From the NCBI GenBank assembly GCA_964500205.1, contig CAZCNS010000011.1:1-64000 (forward strand): DNA of 64,000 nucleotides. The letters run 5' to 3'. Positions 32,103 through 41,456 of the stretch are shown here, one piece after another. Position numbers and translations under genes: made by a program. The notes beneath the pieces were generated by a model. It worked only from the letters and a program-made list of their open reading frames with translations, had not been told where the DNA came from and did no database searches. The stretch comes from UBA10329 sp964500205. Lineage in GTDB: Bacteria; Bacteroidota; Bacteroidia; UBA10329. Numbering within the stretch: the stretch's first letter is position 1; every line of letters begins with the position of its first letter.

Positions 32103-34001
32103 TCAAGCCAGCCCCGCCCCCTTCTTGATTTCCTCCACTACCTCGGGATCCAGCAGCGTGCTGGTATCTCCGAGGTTGGTCACATCCCGTTCAGCGATCT
32201 TCCGAAGTATCCTCCGCATGATCTTGCCTGAGCGGGTCTTCGGCAGTCCTTTCACCACCTGAATCCTGTCGGGCTTTGCTATGGGGCCGATGATGTCCGT
32301 CACCGTGGCATTCACTTCTTTGACGAACGCGTCCATGTCCGTGGGCGGCTCATTGCAGATGACGTAGGCGTAGATTCCCTGTCCCTTGATGTCGTGTGGG
32401 AACCCAACCACAGCTGTCTCCACCACGTTCATATGTTCGTCAATCGCACTCTCTATCTCGGCAGTGCCGAAACGGTGACCGCTCACGTTCAGCACATCGT
32501 CCACACGGCCCGTGATGCGGTAGTAACCGTCCTCGTCCCTGCGGCAGCCATCGCCTGTGAAATACATGCCGGGATAGGTGGCGAAGTAGGTCAGGCGGCA
32601 GCGCTCGTGGTCGCCATAGGTGGTGCGCAACATGCTGGGCCAAGGGAACTTGACGCATAGATTGCCTTCAATGCCGTTGCCATGCAGCTCGTTCCCTTCA
32701 GCATCCACAATGCAGAGCTGCACACCCGGCAGTGGCAGTGTTGCGAAGCTCGGCTTGGTCTTGGTTATGCCTGCGAGGGGCGAGATGAGGATGCCGCCCG
32801 TCTCGGTCTGCCACCACGTGTCAACAATGGGGCAACGGCCTTTGCCGATATGCTCATGATACCACTGCCACGCCTCCTCGTTGATGGGTTCGCCAACAGA
32901 GCCGAGCACCCGAAGCGAGTCCAGTTTGTAAGGTTTCACAAAGTCCAATCCTGCGGCCTCCAGCGAGCGGATGGCCGTGGGTGCGGTATAGAATATGTTA
33001 ACCTGGTGCTTATCTACCACCTCCCAGAAACGCCCTGCATCGGGGAAGGTCGGAATGCCCTCAAACATCAGTGTGGTGGCACCCGCCAGCAACGGGCCAT
33101 AGACGATATAGCTGTGGCCCGTTACCCAGCCGATATCGGCCGTACACCAATAAATCTCACCCTCTCGATATTGGAACACATTCCTGAAACTGTACTCCGC
33201 ATAGACCATGTAGCCCCCACAGGTATGCACCACACCCTTGGGTTTGCCTGTGCTGCCACTGGTGTAGAGAATGAAGAGCATGTCTTCGCTGTCCATGGCC
33301 TCTGCATGGCATACGGCATTCACCTTTTCCAGCTCTTCGTGCAGCCAAACATCACGACCTTCCTGCATGGTGACGGCCTCGCCCGTTCTGCGCAACACAA
33401 TGGACTTCTCAATGCTGGGACAACTTTCAAGTGCTTCGTCCACAATGGATTTGAGCGGGATGGTCTTCGCGCCACGATAGCCGCCATCTGCCGTGATGAT
33501 GATGTTGCACTGCGCGTCCTGAATGCGGTCTGAGAGCGAACGTGCCGAGAAACCCGCGAAGACCACCGAGTGTATGGCCCCGATGCGGGCACTGGCCAGC
33601 ACAGCCACTGCCAGTTCGGGTACCATCGGCAGGTAGAGGCAGATGCGGTCACCTTTCTTCGCCCCGTTGCGTTGGAGCACATTCGCCATGCGGCAAACAC
33701 GGTCGTGCAACTCGCTGTAGGTGATGTGCTGCGCGGCCTCGTTCGGGTCGTTCGGTTCCCAGAGAATGGCGGTCTGCTCGCCACGGGTCTCCAGATGACG
33801 GTCGAGGCAATTCTCAGTGATGTTGAGTTTTCCACCGATGAACCACTTCACATCAGGCTTTTTGAAATCCCATTCCAGCACCCTTTCCCATTTCCTCTTC
33901 CAGACAAAAGATTCAGCCTGTTCGGCCCAGAATACCTGTGGGTCGGCCACGCTTGCGGCATACTGTTCGTTGTACTCCTCGAATGTGCTGATGGTCTTCA
34001 T
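32103..34001 (-). CDS. acs: Acetyl-CoA synthetase
   Basis: 632 residues, close to the usual 640-650. Acyl-adenylate motifs: LYTSGSTGKPKGVVHTCGG near 264, WWQTETGG near 417, YFTGDGCRRDEDGYYRITGR near 500 and the C-terminal PKTRSGKIMRR, whose Lys is the regulatory acetylation site in this family. It makes acetyl-CoA from acetate, ATP and CoA. The frame is open further upstream, but a TACTTTTG box at 34023-34030 places transcription start close to 34016, so ATG 34001 is the best start. Confidence 0.95.
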   Translation of the reverse strand: MKTISTFEEYNEQYAASVADPQVFWAEQAESFVWKRKWERVLEWDFKKPDVKWFIGGKLNITENCLDRHLETRGEQTAILWEPNDPNEAAQHITYSELHDRVCRMANVLQRNGAKKGDRICLYLPMVPELAVAVLASARIGAIHSVVFAGFSARSLSDRIQDAQCNIIITADGGYRGAKTIPLKSIVDEALESCPSIEKSIVLRRTGEAVTMQEGRDVWLHEELEKVNAVCHAEAMDSEDMLFILYTSGSTGKPKGVVHTCGGYMVYAEYSFRNVFQYREGEIYWCTADIGWVTGHSYIVYGPLLAGATTLMFEGIPTFPDAGRFWEVVDKHQVNIFYTAPTAIRSLEAAGLDFVKPYKLDSLRVLGSVGEPINEEAWQWYHEHIGKGRCPIVDTWWQTETGGILISPLAGITKTKPSFATLPLPGVQLCIVDAEGNELHGNGIEGNLCVKFPWPSMLRTTYGDHERCRLTYFATYPGMYFTGDGCRRDEDGYYRITGRVDDVLNVSGHRFGTAEIESAIDEHMNVVETAVVGFPHDIKGQGIYAYVICNEPPTDMDAFVKEVNATVTDIIGPIAKPDRIQVVKGLPKTRSGKIMRRILRKIAERDVTNLGDTSTLLDPEVVEEIKKGAGLA

Positions 34002-34022
34002 TGGCTGTCGTGTCATGCACCT

Positions 34023-34030
34023 CAAAAGTA
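34023..34030 (-). promoter_or_regulatory. Promoter -7 box TACTTTTG for acs
   Basis: Minus-strand TACTTTTG, 22 bp before ATG 34001. Back-to-back with the ribosomal protein promoter on the other strand. Confidence 0.6.
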
Positions 34031-34089
34031 GGGGGATGATTCCGAACCGACCCGAAACAGGGTTTTTGATCGGAATTTCATCAGCACTG

Positions 34090-34117
34090 TTGCAGGACTG
34101 AAAAAAGCGTACATTTG
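34090..34117 (+). promoter_or_regulatory. Promoter for rpmG: TTG, 17-bp spacer, TACATTTG
   Basis: TTG at 34090-34092 and TACATTTG at 34110-34117, the best-spaced Bacteroidota promoter in the window (consensus TTG, about 17-19 bp, TAnnTTTG). It ends 20 bp before the rpmG start. Confidence 0.75.
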
Positions 34118-34137
34118 CGCTCCCAAAATTCAAGGCA

Positions 34138-34320
34138 ATGGCTAAGAAAGGAGACCGCATACAGGTCATCATGGAATGTACAGAGCACAAGGACAGCGGC
34201 ATGCCCGGCACCTCGCGCTACATCACCAAAAAGAACCGGAAGAACACGCCCGAGCGTATCGAGCTGAAGAAGTACAATCCCATCTTGAAGAAGATGACCG
34301 TTCATAAAGAGATCAAATAA
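34138..34320 (+). CDS. rpmG: 50S ribosomal protein L33
   Basis: 60 residues: MAKKGDRIQVIMECTEHK through RYITKKNRKN and the usual KYNPILKK near 47. This is a zinc-free form: the canonical C-x2-C pairs are absent and only one Cys remains. Usually L28 (rpmB) precedes it in Bacteroidota; no rpmB lies directly upstream here. Confidence 0.95.
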   Translation: MAKKGDRIQVIMECTEHKDSGMPGTSRYITKKNRKNTPERIELKKYNPILKKMTVHKEIK

Positions 34321-34328
34321 GCTGAGTC

Positions 34329-34481
34329 ATGGCAAAAAAGACCGTAGCAACACTGAAGACCGGAACAGGACGTGACTTCACCAAAGTGGTGAAAATGGTT
34401 CGTTCTGAAAAAACTGGTGAGTACAGCTTCAAAGAGGAAGTGGTACACAACGACCACGTGAAAGACTTCCTCGAGAAGTAA
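34329..34481 (+). CDS. DUF4295 small basic protein
   Basis: 50 residues (MAKKTVATLKTGTGRDFTKV...). This tiny Lys-rich family regularly follows rpmG in Bacteroidota and is probably ribosome-associated. 8 bp after rpmG, same transcript. In most relatives ftsY follows; here a terminator does. Confidence 0.88.
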   Translation: MAKKTVATLKTGTGRDFTKVVKMVRSEKTGEYSFKEEVVHNDHVKDFLEK

Positions 34482-34502
34482 TTCCTTCATCGTCTCAAAT
34501 GA

Positions 34503-34540
34503 AAAGCCCTTTCCGCGATCGGAGAGGGCTTTTTTCTTTT
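34503..34540 (+). terminator. Intrinsic terminator of the rpmG-DUF4295 unit
   Basis: aagccct-ttccg-cgat-cgga-gagggctt stem followed by ttttttctttttt. Confidence 0.88.
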
Positions 34541-34596
34541 TTGCCGAGCACCGCACTGCCCACTGACGCTTGTCCCCTTTTCACAAAATATCGACC

Positions 34597-36396
34597 ATGG
34601 GCATCACTGCCCTGCTTCTGTGCCTGCTGGCCTACGGGGCAGACAGGTCGGACACGGCAATGGTGCTCGGTGCATTCACCGGTCTTGGTGCGGTTTTCCT
34701 TTTGCAATGGGCATGGCTGTCGATGAGTCCGTGGAATCTGCTGATTGCCGGGATGTGTCTCCGGATGCTGTTGCTTTTCGCCATGCCGGCACTGAGCGAG
34801 GATGCCTTCCGATACCTGTGGGACGGCCACTTGACGGTTCAGGGCATTTCTCCTTATCTCGCTCCTCCCGCTGAGATGGCAGGTGCGGTGTCCCCTCCCC
34901 TGTTCGACCTGCTGAACTCCAAGCCGTATCACAGCGTCTATCCACCGGTCTTACAAGGTGTGTTCTCACTGGCCGCCCGGCTGGGGGGCGACTCGGTATT
35001 TGGCGGCATCATCGCGTTGCGGTCAGTCGCCATCATTGCAGAGCTGGCATCACTCCTGCTCATGCTTAGTCTGCTGCGCACATGGCGACTTCCAGAGCGC
35101 AACATCATGCTGTATGCACTGAATCCGGTGGTGATCGTTGAGTTCACTGGCAATCTTCACGGGGAGGTTTTCATGGTGCCATTCCTGCTGGCGACCTTGC
35201 TTCTGCTTCATCGCGATAAGTGGCATTGGGCGGGCCTCACCCTTGCCGGAGCAGTGGCGACCAAACTGCTGCCGCTGATGTTCCTGCCCTTCCTCCCAAG
35301 AAGGATCGGATGGTCCCGCACAATGCTCATCACCGCTATGGTGGCAGGGCTGGTATCGGCCATGTACCTGCCATTCGTGACCGCGACCTTGGTGCAGGAC
35401 ACGCGTGATACACTGGGGCTCTACTTCGCCAACTTCGAATTCAACGGGTCGGTCTATTACCTCATCCGGGAGTTCGGGTTCTGGTGGAAGGGCTACAACA
35501 TCATTGGGCTCACAGCAGTGTGGCTGCCTCGGCTGGTAGGAGCGATCATCCTCTACATGGCTTGGCGCGACCGCGATACACGTGTGAAGACCATGCCCCG
35601 GCAATGGATGGCCGCTTGGGTCACCTACTACCTATTGGCCACCACTGTCAACCCTTGGTACGTGGCTGTACTGGCTGCATTCGTGCCGTTCACACGTTAC
35701 AGATTCGCATTGGTCTGGGTGCTGCTCGTACCCCTAAGTTATCACGCCTTTGGACCGCAAGGAGTAGAAGAAGACCCATGGCTCATAGCTGCGCAATACC
35801 TGCCAGTGATCGGGTGGATGGCATTGGAAACAGGGCTCCTGATCCATTGGCAACGGTGGTGGGCCATTCGTAGGGCAAGGGTGAAGGAGCAGCGGCTATT
35901 ACCCCTGCTCCGTGCGGGTGAGCGCATATTGGAAGTGGGAAGCGGTAACGGGGCGCTGACCAGATTACTGCGTCAGTCACAAATGAAGGTCACGCCATTG
36001 GACATCCGCCAAGGCTCCATTTTCAGCGATGTGCAACCATTGGTCTTTGAAGGAAAGTCATTCCCATTCACGGACAAACAGTTCGGAACCTGCCAGCTCA
36101 TCACCATGCTGCATCACACGACAGACCCCGAACAGGTCATCTCGGAGGCGGCAAGGGTGGCTGAGCGTGTCATCATCATGGAGGATGTTTTCACAACAGA
36201 ATGGCAACGCCAACTCACCTACCTGACCGACAGCTTGGTGAACTGCGAGTTTCACGGCCACCCACACACCAACCGAACGGAGCAACAATGGCGCGAAACC
36301 TTCGATCGGCTGGGGATGAATATCGAGCACTTCGAAAAATACCGGTTCTTGGGTCTGTTCCGACAAGTGACCTTTGTGCTTTCCACAAAAGAATGA
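34597..36396 (+). CDS. Polytopic glycosyltransferase fused to a SAM methyltransferase domain
   Basis: 599 residues from ATG 34597 (a TTG at 34570 is possible). Residues 1-~425 carry about ten membrane helices with the motif LSEDAFRYLWDGHLTVQGI near 65, where an acidic residue follows helix two, as in GT-C/GT87-type mannosyl-like transferases that use polyprenyl-phosphate sugars. After the last helix a class I methyltransferase domain begins: RAGERILEVGSGNGALTRLL (motif I, near 440), PLDIRQG (acidic motif II) and LITMLHHTTDPEQVISEAAR. One polypeptide therefore joins a membrane sugar transferase to a cytosolic methylase. Substrates are unknown. Confidence 0.8.
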   Translation: MGITALLLCLLAYGADRSDTAMVLGAFTGLGAVFLLQWAWLSMSPWNLLIAGMCLRMLLLFAMPALSEDAFRYLWDGHLTVQGISPYLAPPAEMAGAVSPPLFDLLNSKPYHSVYPPVLQGVFSLAARLGGDSVFGGIIALRSVAIIAELASLLLMLSLLRTWRLPERNIMLYALNPVVIVEFTGNLHGEVFMVPFLLATLLLLHRDKWHWAGLTLAGAVATKLLPLMFLPFLPRRIGWSRTMLITAMVAGLVSAMYLPFVTATLVQDTRDTLGLYFANFEFNGSVYYLIREFGFWWKGYNIIGLTAVWLPRLVGAIILYMAWRDRDTRVKTMPRQWMAAWVTYYLLATTVNPWYVAVLAAFVPFTRYRFALVWVLLVPLSYHAFGPQGVEEDPWLIAAQYLPVIGWMALETGLLIHWQRWWAIRRARVKEQRLLPLLRAGERILEVGSGNGALTRLLRQSQMKVTPLDIRQGSIFSDVQPLVFEGKSFPFTDKQFGTCQLITMLHHTTDPEQVISEAARVAERVIIMEDVFTTEWQRQLTYLTDSLVNCEFHGHPHTNRTEQQWRETFDRLGMNIEHFEKYRFLGLFRQVTFVLSTKE

Positions 36397-36455
36397 GAAT
36401 GTTGAATTCGGGGACATGCTGACGTTCGTCCTCCACGCATTTTTGCAACAGCACC

Positions 36456-37025
36456 ATGCATACCATCGAACCGCATTACAACTGGCGCAATTTCTATACG
36501 GCTGAGGACGACCTCCGCTCACCCTTCCACGGGCGCGAGTACAGCGAATTCGAGTTCAGCGAGGTGCTCTACGACCATGTGCTGCATCCGCAATGGGACA
36601 GCTTCGGGAGCACCACCCTCTACCTCAAACTGCTATATGCAGACTACGCGGGCGGATACGCCATCATCGAGCTCATCGGTGAGTGGAACGACCTGCTGTA
36701 CAACGACATCATGACCTTGAAGCGCGACTTCATCGACCATCTCATCCACGAGGGCATCGACAAGTTCATCCTCATCGGTGAGAATGTGCTCAACTTCCAC
36801 AGCTCTGACGAGGAGTATTACGTGGAATGGTTCGAGGATATTGAGGACGGCTGGTTGGTGGGCCTCAACTTCCGCCAGCATGTGCTCGATGACATGCGCG
36901 ATGCCCAGATAGACTGGTACATCAATTTCGGGGGGCAGTTCGCGTCATTGCCTTGGCGCACATTGACGCCTATGGACCTGTGTGAACGCGTGAACCTTCA
37001 AATGACCCGCAGGCTGGGTTACTGA
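36456..37025 (+). CDS. Conserved hypothetical protein, acidic, Tyr/Trp-rich
   Basis: 189 residues, strongly acidic, no signal peptide or membrane helix. Segments HYNWRNFYTAEDDLRSPFHG at the start and HSSDEEYYVEWFEDIEDGWL near 112 suggest a single compact cytosolic domain. Not recognised as a named family. It is followed after only 7 bp by the end of the convergent TonB receptor gene. Confidence 0.75.
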   Translation: MHTIEPHYNWRNFYTAEDDLRSPFHGREYSEFEFSEVLYDHVLHPQWDSFGSTTLYLKLLYADYAGGYAIIELIGEWNDLLYNDIMTLKRDFIDHLIHEGIDKFILIGENVLNFHSSDEEYYVEWFEDIEDGWLVGLNFRQHVLDDMRDAQIDWYINFGGQFASLPWRTLTPMDLCERVNLQMTRRLGY

Positions 37026-37032
37026 AACAGGC

Positions 37033-39435
37033 TCAGAACTTGAAATTCCAAGTTACGCTGGGCAGGATCGGGAAGATGCTCACCTGTCGCGCCTCGATGT
37101 TCACAGACTGGTCTTCCTCACTCACCTCGGTTACGAAGTAGATGAAGAACGGATTCTGGCGGCTGTAAACGTTGTAGATGCTGAAGTTGAAGGTGCTCTT
37201 GAACCTGCGTTCCCGCTTCTGTCGGGGATTGAAGGTGGCACCGAGATCAAGGCGGTGGTAGTCGGCCATGCGGAAGCTGTTGCGAGGACCGAATTCGCTC
37301 ACGATCTGACCATCCACGAAGTATCGCGCCACTGGCACCGTGAGGGCCATGCCCGTGCCATAGACGAAGATGGCCGATACCGACCAGCGGTCGTTGATGC
37401 GGTAGGAGCCCACAAATGAGAGGTCATGCCTGCGGTCGTAGCGGGCCGGGAAACGCTCTCCGTTGTTCAGGTCGGGAAACATCCGCCATGTCCATGAAAG
37501 CGTGTAGCCAAGCCAGCCCGTGAGCTTTCCTCCGTTCTTCCTCAAGAAAAACTCAGCCCCATATGACTCACCGTCACCGAAAACCAGGTTGTTATCGGGG
37601 TTGTCCAGTATGTTATTGCCCGGAGTGAAACCATCTTTATACTCCACCTGATTGTGCATCAGCTTGTAATAGCCCTCCACGCTCACCTCGAGCTTATCGT
37701 CAAAGAAATTGTGGAAATAGCCGGCCGCCCACTGATGCCCTTCCTGCGGGCGAACGATCTCGGTGCTGGGCATCCAAACGTCCGTGGGCAACGACACTGA
37801 GGCCAATGATGCCAGGTGGATGTACTGGTAGTTCATCGAGTAAGATGCCTTCAGCGAGTTGTTCTTGCCCAGCATCACACGGCCCGAAATACGTGGCTCA
37901 GGAAAAATGTAGGTCTTCACCTCCTCGCCACGGGCATAGCTCACAGTGTCCTCTACACGCGTGCCGGAGAAATCCTTGATGTAACGGTCGAACGGGCCCA
38001 CATGTGAGAAAAGAGATGCGCGAAAACCAGCGTTGATGCTCACCCGCTCGGAGATGTCCCAGTTGTCCTGGATATACACCGCAGCCTCATGGGCATGGTA
38101 GCGCACCGTGGGGCCGAGATCGAATTGCGTATCGCCAGAGCGCGCAGAGACATTGGACGGGGTGAAAACGTGATAAATGTAGTTGGCACCAAACTTCACG
38201 TTGTGCCGGATGTCAGGAAGCCAGTTGAAATCGGTCTTGGCATTGATGTCGCGGATGCCCGAGAAAAGGCTCACATCGAACTCCGCCTGCCCAGCCCCGA
38301 AGGTGAAATCGTAGTCACTGAAGATGAGCGATGTGTTCTTGAACAGCTTGGGGGAGAAAATGCGGTTCCACCGCACCGAACCGGTAGCATTTCCCCATGC
38401 GATATTCGCATTGAAACCGCCCTCGCTGTTGGAGAAGCGGAACACATCCCGTCCGAAGTAGCCGCTGGCGTAGAGCCTGTTCTTGTCGTTGATGATGTAG
38501 TTGACCTTGGCATTGAGGTCATAGAAGTAATAGAGCGTTCCGGCAAAGGGAGAGTCCTCATTCACAAAAGCCGCTGTGAGCAGTCCCGCGTATGCAAGTC
38601 GGCCAGACGCGATGAACGATGCGCGGTCCTTTACAATAGGGCCTTGCAGCGTGAGCCGCGAGCTGATGGCACCGATGCCGCCCTCCATCTCAAACCGCTT
38701 CATATTGCCATCCTTCATGCTGATATCAAGCACCGAGGCCAGACGGCCACCATACTGCGCAGGCATGCCCCCCTTGGTCAGCTCCATGTTCTTGATGGCA
38801 TCGCCATTGAAAACGGAAAGGAAACCGAAGAGGTGCGACACGTTATAGACAACGGCCTCATCAAGCAGAACAAGGTTCTGGTCGGGACCACCACCGCGTA
38901 CATACAGACCCGCATTGCCCTCACTTGCCGATTGCACACCGGGCATCAGCTGCAGCGTCTTGAGAATATCGACCTCGCCCATCAGCGCAGGCAGCTCCTT
39001 CACTTGTTGAATGGGTATCTCAACGGTGCTCATCTTGGTGCTGCGCGTGTTCTCGTCCCTGCGCTCGCCCTTCACTACCACTTCATCTTTCGTAAATCCA
39101 GATGGCTGCAGCTCAAGGTCGAGCTGTGTGCTGGCCCGCAGGTCAAGCTCCTGCTCCAGCGTCTCATATCCCAGAAAAGAGACCTTGAGTGTGTATTTAC
39201 CCTCAGGCACCGTGAGCGAGAAGAATCCGTAGAGGTTGGTGGTGGTGCCTTTCATCAGCGGCTCCACAAACACATTGGTGGCAATCATCAGCTCACCGTT
39301 GGTGCCATCCTTCACCGTGCCGCTGATAGTGTACTTCTGCTGCGCAAAAGAAGCGGTGGCTAAGACAAGAAGAAGTGTAACCGTGGAAAGGAGACGGAGT
39401 TGTGCCGAAAGGCTCATCGGTAAGAAATGATTCAT
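37033..39435 (-). CDS. TonB-dependent outer-membrane receptor with CarboxypepD_reg-like domain
   Basis: 800 residues from ATG 39435 (39453 would add six). Signal peptide (LLLVLATASFAQQ), then a carboxypeptidase-regulatory-like domain (~25-110, GTVKDGTNGELMIATNVFV), a plug domain with LYVRGGGPDQNLVLLDEAVV and YGGRLASVLDISMKDGN (~180-250), and a 22-strand-type barrel with alternating aromatic strands to the end, which closes on an aromatic residue (NFKF). Imports a large or scarce ligand using TonB energy. It stands alone without a SusD partner, so polysaccharide uptake is less likely than a siderophore, cofactor or peptide. Confidence 0.92.
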   Translation of the reverse strand: MNHFLPMSLSAQLRLLSTVTLLLVLATASFAQQKYTISGTVKDGTNGELMIATNVFVEPLMKGTTTNLYGFFSLTVPEGKYTLKVSFLGYETLEQELDLRASTQLDLELQPSGFTKDEVVVKGERRDENTRSTKMSTVEIPIQQVKELPALMGEVDILKTLQLMPGVQSASEGNAGLYVRGGGPDQNLVLLDEAVVYNVSHLFGFLSVFNGDAIKNMELTKGGMPAQYGGRLASVLDISMKDGNMKRFEMEGGIGAISSRLTLQGPIVKDRASFIASGRLAYAGLLTAAFVNEDSPFAGTLYYFYDLNAKVNYIINDKNRLYASGYFGRDVFRFSNSEGGFNANIAWGNATGSVRWNRIFSPKLFKNTSLIFSDYDFTFGAGQAEFDVSLFSGIRDINAKTDFNWLPDIRHNVKFGANYIYHVFTPSNVSARSGDTQFDLGPTVRYHAHEAAVYIQDNWDISERVSINAGFRASLFSHVGPFDRYIKDFSGTRVEDTVSYARGEEVKTYIFPEPRISGRVMLGKNNSLKASYSMNYQYIHLASLASVSLPTDVWMPSTEIVRPQEGHQWAAGYFHNFFDDKLEVSVEGYYKLMHNQVEYKDGFTPGNNILDNPDNNLVFGDGESYGAEFFLRKNGGKLTGWLGYTLSWTWRMFPDLNNGERFPARYDRRHDLSFVGSYRINDRWSVSAIFVYGTGMALTVPVARYFVDGQIVSEFGPRNSFRMADYHRLDLGATFNPRQKRERRFKSTFNFSIYNVYSRQNPFFIYFVTEVSEEDQSVNIEARQVSIFPILPSVTWNFKF

Positions 39436-39482
39436 CAGGGAGTCAGGGAACACGACAATTGCAGCTATTGTTCGGAGCCGCG

Positions 39483-39490
39483 CAAAAGTA
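39483..39490 (-). promoter_or_regulatory. Promoter -7 box TACTTTTG for the TonB receptor
   Basis: Minus-strand TACTTTTG, 48 bp before ATG 39435; preceded by a G/C-rich stretch. Confidence 0.55.
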
Positions 39491-39655
39491 GGGCCGTACA
39501 GGCGGGAAACGATGGCCCCGATGGATCCGGGATAATTTCAGTTCATCCTCCTTTCCGTGCCTTTCAGGTGTGCGTTCATTCCCGTCCGCTATGACCGGAA
39601 TGCAGCATCCATGCAAGGGCTCTCCATGGCCCACTGCCCACCTGCGGTGAGGAAC

Positions 39656-39663
39656 TACCTTTG
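39656..39663 (+). promoter_or_regulatory. Promoter -7 box TACCTTTG for the ABC-F gene
   Basis: TACCTTTG, 23 bp before ATG 39686. An upstream in-frame start at 39557 would precede this promoter, so 39686 is preferred. Confidence 0.6.
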
Positions 39664-39685
39664 CGCCCCCGAAAAACAAGCATCC

Positions 39686-41296
39686 ATGATCTCTACTTCC
39701 AATCTCTCGCTCCAGTACGGCAAGCGCATCCTGTTCGATGATGTGAACATCAAGTTCACCCAAGGCAACTGCTACGGTGTGATCGGGGCCAACGGGGCGG
39801 GCAAATCGACCTTCCTCAAGATCCTATCGGGCGAGATAAGCCCCAACACGGGCAGTGTACACATAGAGCCCGGCAAGCGCATGGCGGTGCTCAAGCAGGA
39901 CCATTCGGCCTACAACGAGAGCACCGTGCTCGACACCGTGATGATGGGCCACACCACCCTGTGGAAGATCATGCAGGAGAAGAACGCCATCTACATGAAG
40001 GAGGACTTCTCGGATGCGGACGGCATCAAGGCCGCAGAGCTGGAAGAGAAATTCGCGGAGATGAACGGCTGGAACGCTGAGGCCGATGCCGCATCGCTGC
40101 TCAGTGGTCTCGGCATCGGAGAGGACAACCACTACGCGCTCATGCAGGATATCAGCGGTGCGCTCAAGGTGCGGGTGCTGCTGGCGCAGGCCCTCTTCGG
40201 TGACCCCGACATCCTCATCCTGGACGAACCGACCAACGACCTCGACCTGCGCACCGTCAGCTGGCTGGAGGATTTCCTGCTCGATTTCAAGAACACGGTC
40301 ATCGTGGTTTCGCACGACCGCCATTTCCTCGACACCGTGTGTACACACATGGCCGACATCGACTTCAGCAAGATCAAGCTCTACACCGGCAACTACAGCT
40401 TCTGGTACGAAAGCAGCCAACTGGCCCTGCGCCAGCGGAGCCAGGCCAACAAGAAGGCCGAGGACAAGAAGAAGGAGCTCATGGAGTTCGTGCAGCGCTT
40501 CAGCGCCAACGCCTCCAAATCAAGGCAGGCCACCAGCCGGAAGAAACTGCTGGAGAAGATCAACATCGATGAGATACAGGCATCATCGAGGCGCTATCCC
40601 GCCATCATCTTCAAGCAGGAACGCGATGCCGGCAACCAGGTGCTCAGCGTGCAAGGCATCAGCAAGAGCCTCAACGGCCAGCCGGTCATCAACAACCTCA
40701 CCTTCGAGGTGAACCGTGGCGACAAGATCGCCTTCATAGGCCACAGCGGCATGACCACCTCTACGCTGTTCCAGATCCTGATGGGCGAACTGAAGCCCGA
40801 CAAAGGCACCTTCGAGTACGGCCAGACCATCACCAAGGCATACCAGCCCAACGAGAACGGTCATTATTTCAACGTGGACCAGAACCTCATCGACTGGCTG
40901 CGCGAATTCTCTGAGGACAAAAGCGAGATCCACATCCGCGGCTTCCTCGGCAAGATGCTTTTCAGCGGTGAGGAGGTGTTCAAGTCATCCAAAGTGCTCA
41001 GCGGGGGCGAGAAAGTGCGCTGCATGATCAGCCGCATGATGCTCGCCAATGCCAACCTGCTCATAATTGACGAGCCCACCAACCACCTCGATCTCGAATC
41101 CATACAGGCCTACAACAACGGCCTCAAGGACTTTGACGGCACGGTGCTCTTCACCAGCCATGACCACCAGTTCGTGCAGACCGTGGCCAACCGCATCATC
41201 GAGATCACACCCAAAGGCTTCCTCGACAAGCTGATGACCTACGATGAGTACATCACCAACGACAAGGTGGCCGAGCAGCGCGAGAAACTGACCTGA
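39686..41296 (+). CDS. ABC-F family ATPase with degenerate second P-loop
   Basis: 536 residues, two ATP-binding cassettes and no membrane part, the ABC-F layout of ribosome-acting factors (EttA/YbiT branch). NBD1 has Walker A GANGAGKST (near 37) and Walker B ILILDEPTNDLDL; its signature is the variant ISGALKVRVLLAQAL. A charged linker (~245-310, KKAEDKKKELMEF) would reach the ribosome. NBD2 has signature VLSGGEKVRC and Walker B LLIIDEPTNHLDLE, but its P-loop reads GHSGMTTST, lacking the Lys that binds ATP phosphates. The last 40 codons lie in a 122-bp segment duplicated downstream of the Fic module. Confidence 0.92.
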   Translation: MISTSNLSLQYGKRILFDDVNIKFTQGNCYGVIGANGAGKSTFLKILSGEISPNTGSVHIEPGKRMAVLKQDHSAYNESTVLDTVMMGHTTLWKIMQEKNAIYMKEDFSDADGIKAAELEEKFAEMNGWNAEADAASLLSGLGIGEDNHYALMQDISGALKVRVLLAQALFGDPDILILDEPTNDLDLRTVSWLEDFLLDFKNTVIVVSHDRHFLDTVCTHMADIDFSKIKLYTGNYSFWYESSQLALRQRSQANKKAEDKKKELMEFVQRFSANASKSRQATSRKKLLEKINIDEIQASSRRYPAIIFKQERDAGNQVLSVQGISKSLNGQPVINNLTFEVNRGDKIAFIGHSGMTTSTLFQILMGELKPDKGTFEYGQTITKAYQPNENGHYFNVDQNLIDWLREFSEDKSEIHIRGFLGKMLFSGEEVFKSSKVLSGGEKVRCMISRMMLANANLLIIDEPTNHLDLESIQAYNNGLKDFDGTVLFTSHDHQFVQTVANRIIEITPKGFLDKLMTYDEYITNDKVAEQREKLT

Positions 41297-41299
41297 ACC
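41178..41299 (+). repeat. Direct repeat copy 1: 3' end of the ABC-F gene
   Basis: 122 bp beginning agaccgtggccaaccgc and ending at the stop region acctgaacc. It matches 42267-42388 with only four mismatches (c/a, c/t, a/g, a/g). This copy is the functional 3' end of the ABC-F gene. Confidence 0.95.
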
Positions 41300-41424
41300 C
41301 TGCCAGCACAACCAGACTGCGCGCGGATACGCGGCTTGCCTGCTCTGCTTAGAGTCATACGAGGCTTAGTATCCAAACATGAATTTTGGAAACCGAGAAA
41401 GGGCAAGAAGAATCGGCAAAGGCA

Positions 41425-41432
41425 TATCTTTG
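41425..41432 (+). promoter_or_regulatory. Promoter -7 box TATCTTTG for the Fic module
   Basis: TATCTTTG, 25 bp before the antitoxin ATG at 41457, which supports that start over an upstream ATG at 41379. Confidence 0.6.
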
Positions 41433-41456
41433 TTCAAATGCTTTGATTTCCTTTCC

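Noticed and set aside
38089..39363. 424-codon open frame on the plus strand
   Set aside because: Antisense to the TonB receptor; no recognisable sequence.
41300..41378. Similarity of words gactgcgc and agtcatac here to the hairpin at 44351-44378
   Set aside because: Only two 8-base words match in different spacing; too little to call a shared element end.
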